Of a DNA stretch of 6,500 nucleotides, positions 6,088 through 6,500 are shown in pieces. Under the pieces are notes generated by a model that saw nothing but the letters and a program-made list of their open reading frames with translations, was not told where the DNA came from and did not search any database. Within the stretch, counting starts at the first letter, position 1; each line of letters starts with the position of its first letter. This stretch comes from Planctomycetia bacterium. Its GTDB lineage: Bacteria > Planctomycetota > Planctomycetia > Gemmatales > Gemmataceae. Location of the stretch: contig JANXSH010000459.1 in assembly GCA_025356615.1 (NCBI GenBank), positions 1 through 6,500 on the forward strand, read 5' to 3'. The translations under genes and the position numbers were made by a program.

Positions 6088-6500
6088 ATGCGAACCAACC
6101 TGCCCCGCGCGATCCTGGAGGTGCATTACGAGTCCGCCGCACAGAAGTACCTCCGCAGTCTGAAGCCGGAGAATCACATGGAAGCGACGCCCCAGGCGGC
6201 CCAGCGCGAGATCACCCTCGCCAGCCTCGCGCTGGTCCACGAGCTCCGTCCCGAGGTGCAGTTCTTCAACGAACTGCTCGTGCAGTATTCCGTCGGGAAT
6301 CGCCACAAGCCCGGTCAGGTCGTGCCGGACAACATGGTCGTCGTTCACGCCGAGCCGATCCTCGCCATCGGCCACTACTCCCTGGCGTTACAGCCCGTCG
6401 TGCCGTTCTGGGTCATGGAGTACGTCAGCAAGTCGAGCGAGCGCAAGGATTACGTCGTCAGCATGCGGAAGTATGAAGAAGACCTGAAGGTGCCGTACTA
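6088..6500 (+). CDS. Uma2-family (DUF820, PD-(D/E)XK-like) protein, partial at right edge
   Basis: The frame starts MRTNLPRAILEVHYESAAQKY and stays open to the window edge (137 full codons, roughly 50-65% of a usual Uma2 protein). Family features are HKPGQVVPDNMVVV (73-86, the conserved Pro-Asp80-81), PFWVMEYVSKSSERKDY (106-122, matching the conserved Glu-x-x-Ser core strand) and KYEEDLKVPYY (128-138), corresponding to the Y...GVPEYW segment. Uma2 proteins have a restriction-endonuclease-like fold of uncertain biological role and occur in many copies in planctomycetes and cyanobacteria. The usual Lys spacing after the Glu is not exactly kept, so whether this copy is catalytic cannot be said from the fragment. 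The start is fixed by the strong ribosome site at 6073-6080. Confidence 0.8.
   Translation, partial: MRTNLPRAILEVHYESAAQKYLRSLKPENHMEATPQAAQREITLASLALVHELRPEVQFFNELLVQYSVGNRHKPGQVVPDNMVVVHAEPILAIGHYSLALQPVVPFWVMEYVSKSSERKDYVVSMRKYEEDLKVPY

Overview
The window is GC-rich bacterial DNA, densely coded, most probably from a planctomycete of the Isosphaeraceae/Gemmataceae type. This rests on three things: an Uma2-family gene at the right edge (a family greatly expanded in planctomycetes), the wording of a perfect inverted repeat at 982-1039 (I recall similar intergenic hairpins from planctomycete genomes, from memory only), and the overall base composition. No rRNA, tRNA, insertion sequence, phage gene or CRISPR array is visible.

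Layout. Positions 1-616 (minus strand) hold the first 205 codons of a DAHP synthase (aroF), cut by the window edge. Upstream of it lies about 400 bases without a convincing gene (617-1022). Read on the minus strand this stretch has a sigma70-like promoter (924-951), small hairpins, a strong Shine-Dalgarno site with a 10-codon mini-ORF (766-798), a nested stem-loop that could form a pseudoknot (724-776), and a 12-bp GC hairpin (690-717). It looks like a long structured aroF leader or a separate small RNA. A perfect 24-bp inverted repeat (982-1039) closes the next operon and contains its stop codon.

Positions 1023-5358 form a minus-strand cluster. In transcription order it contains a DagK/YegS-type lipid kinase (4432-5358), a phosphatidylcholine synthase with the family's diagnostic spacing (3583-4398), a 158-bp gap, an OpuC/OpuB-type ABC ATPase (2537-3424), and a fused permease plus substrate-binding protein (1023-2540) that overlaps the ATPase gene by ATGA. 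The simplest reading is a membrane-lipid module. The transporter would bring in choline, or a related quaternary amine. Pcs would condense choline with CDP-diacylglycerol to give phosphatidylcholine. The lipid kinase would return diacylglycerol to phosphatidate. The family assignments are seen in the sequence; the shared pathway is inference.

Divergent from this cluster on the plus strand are a small VOC/glyoxalase-fold protein (5517-5942) and, after 145 bases, an Uma2-family protein running off the right edge (6088-6500).
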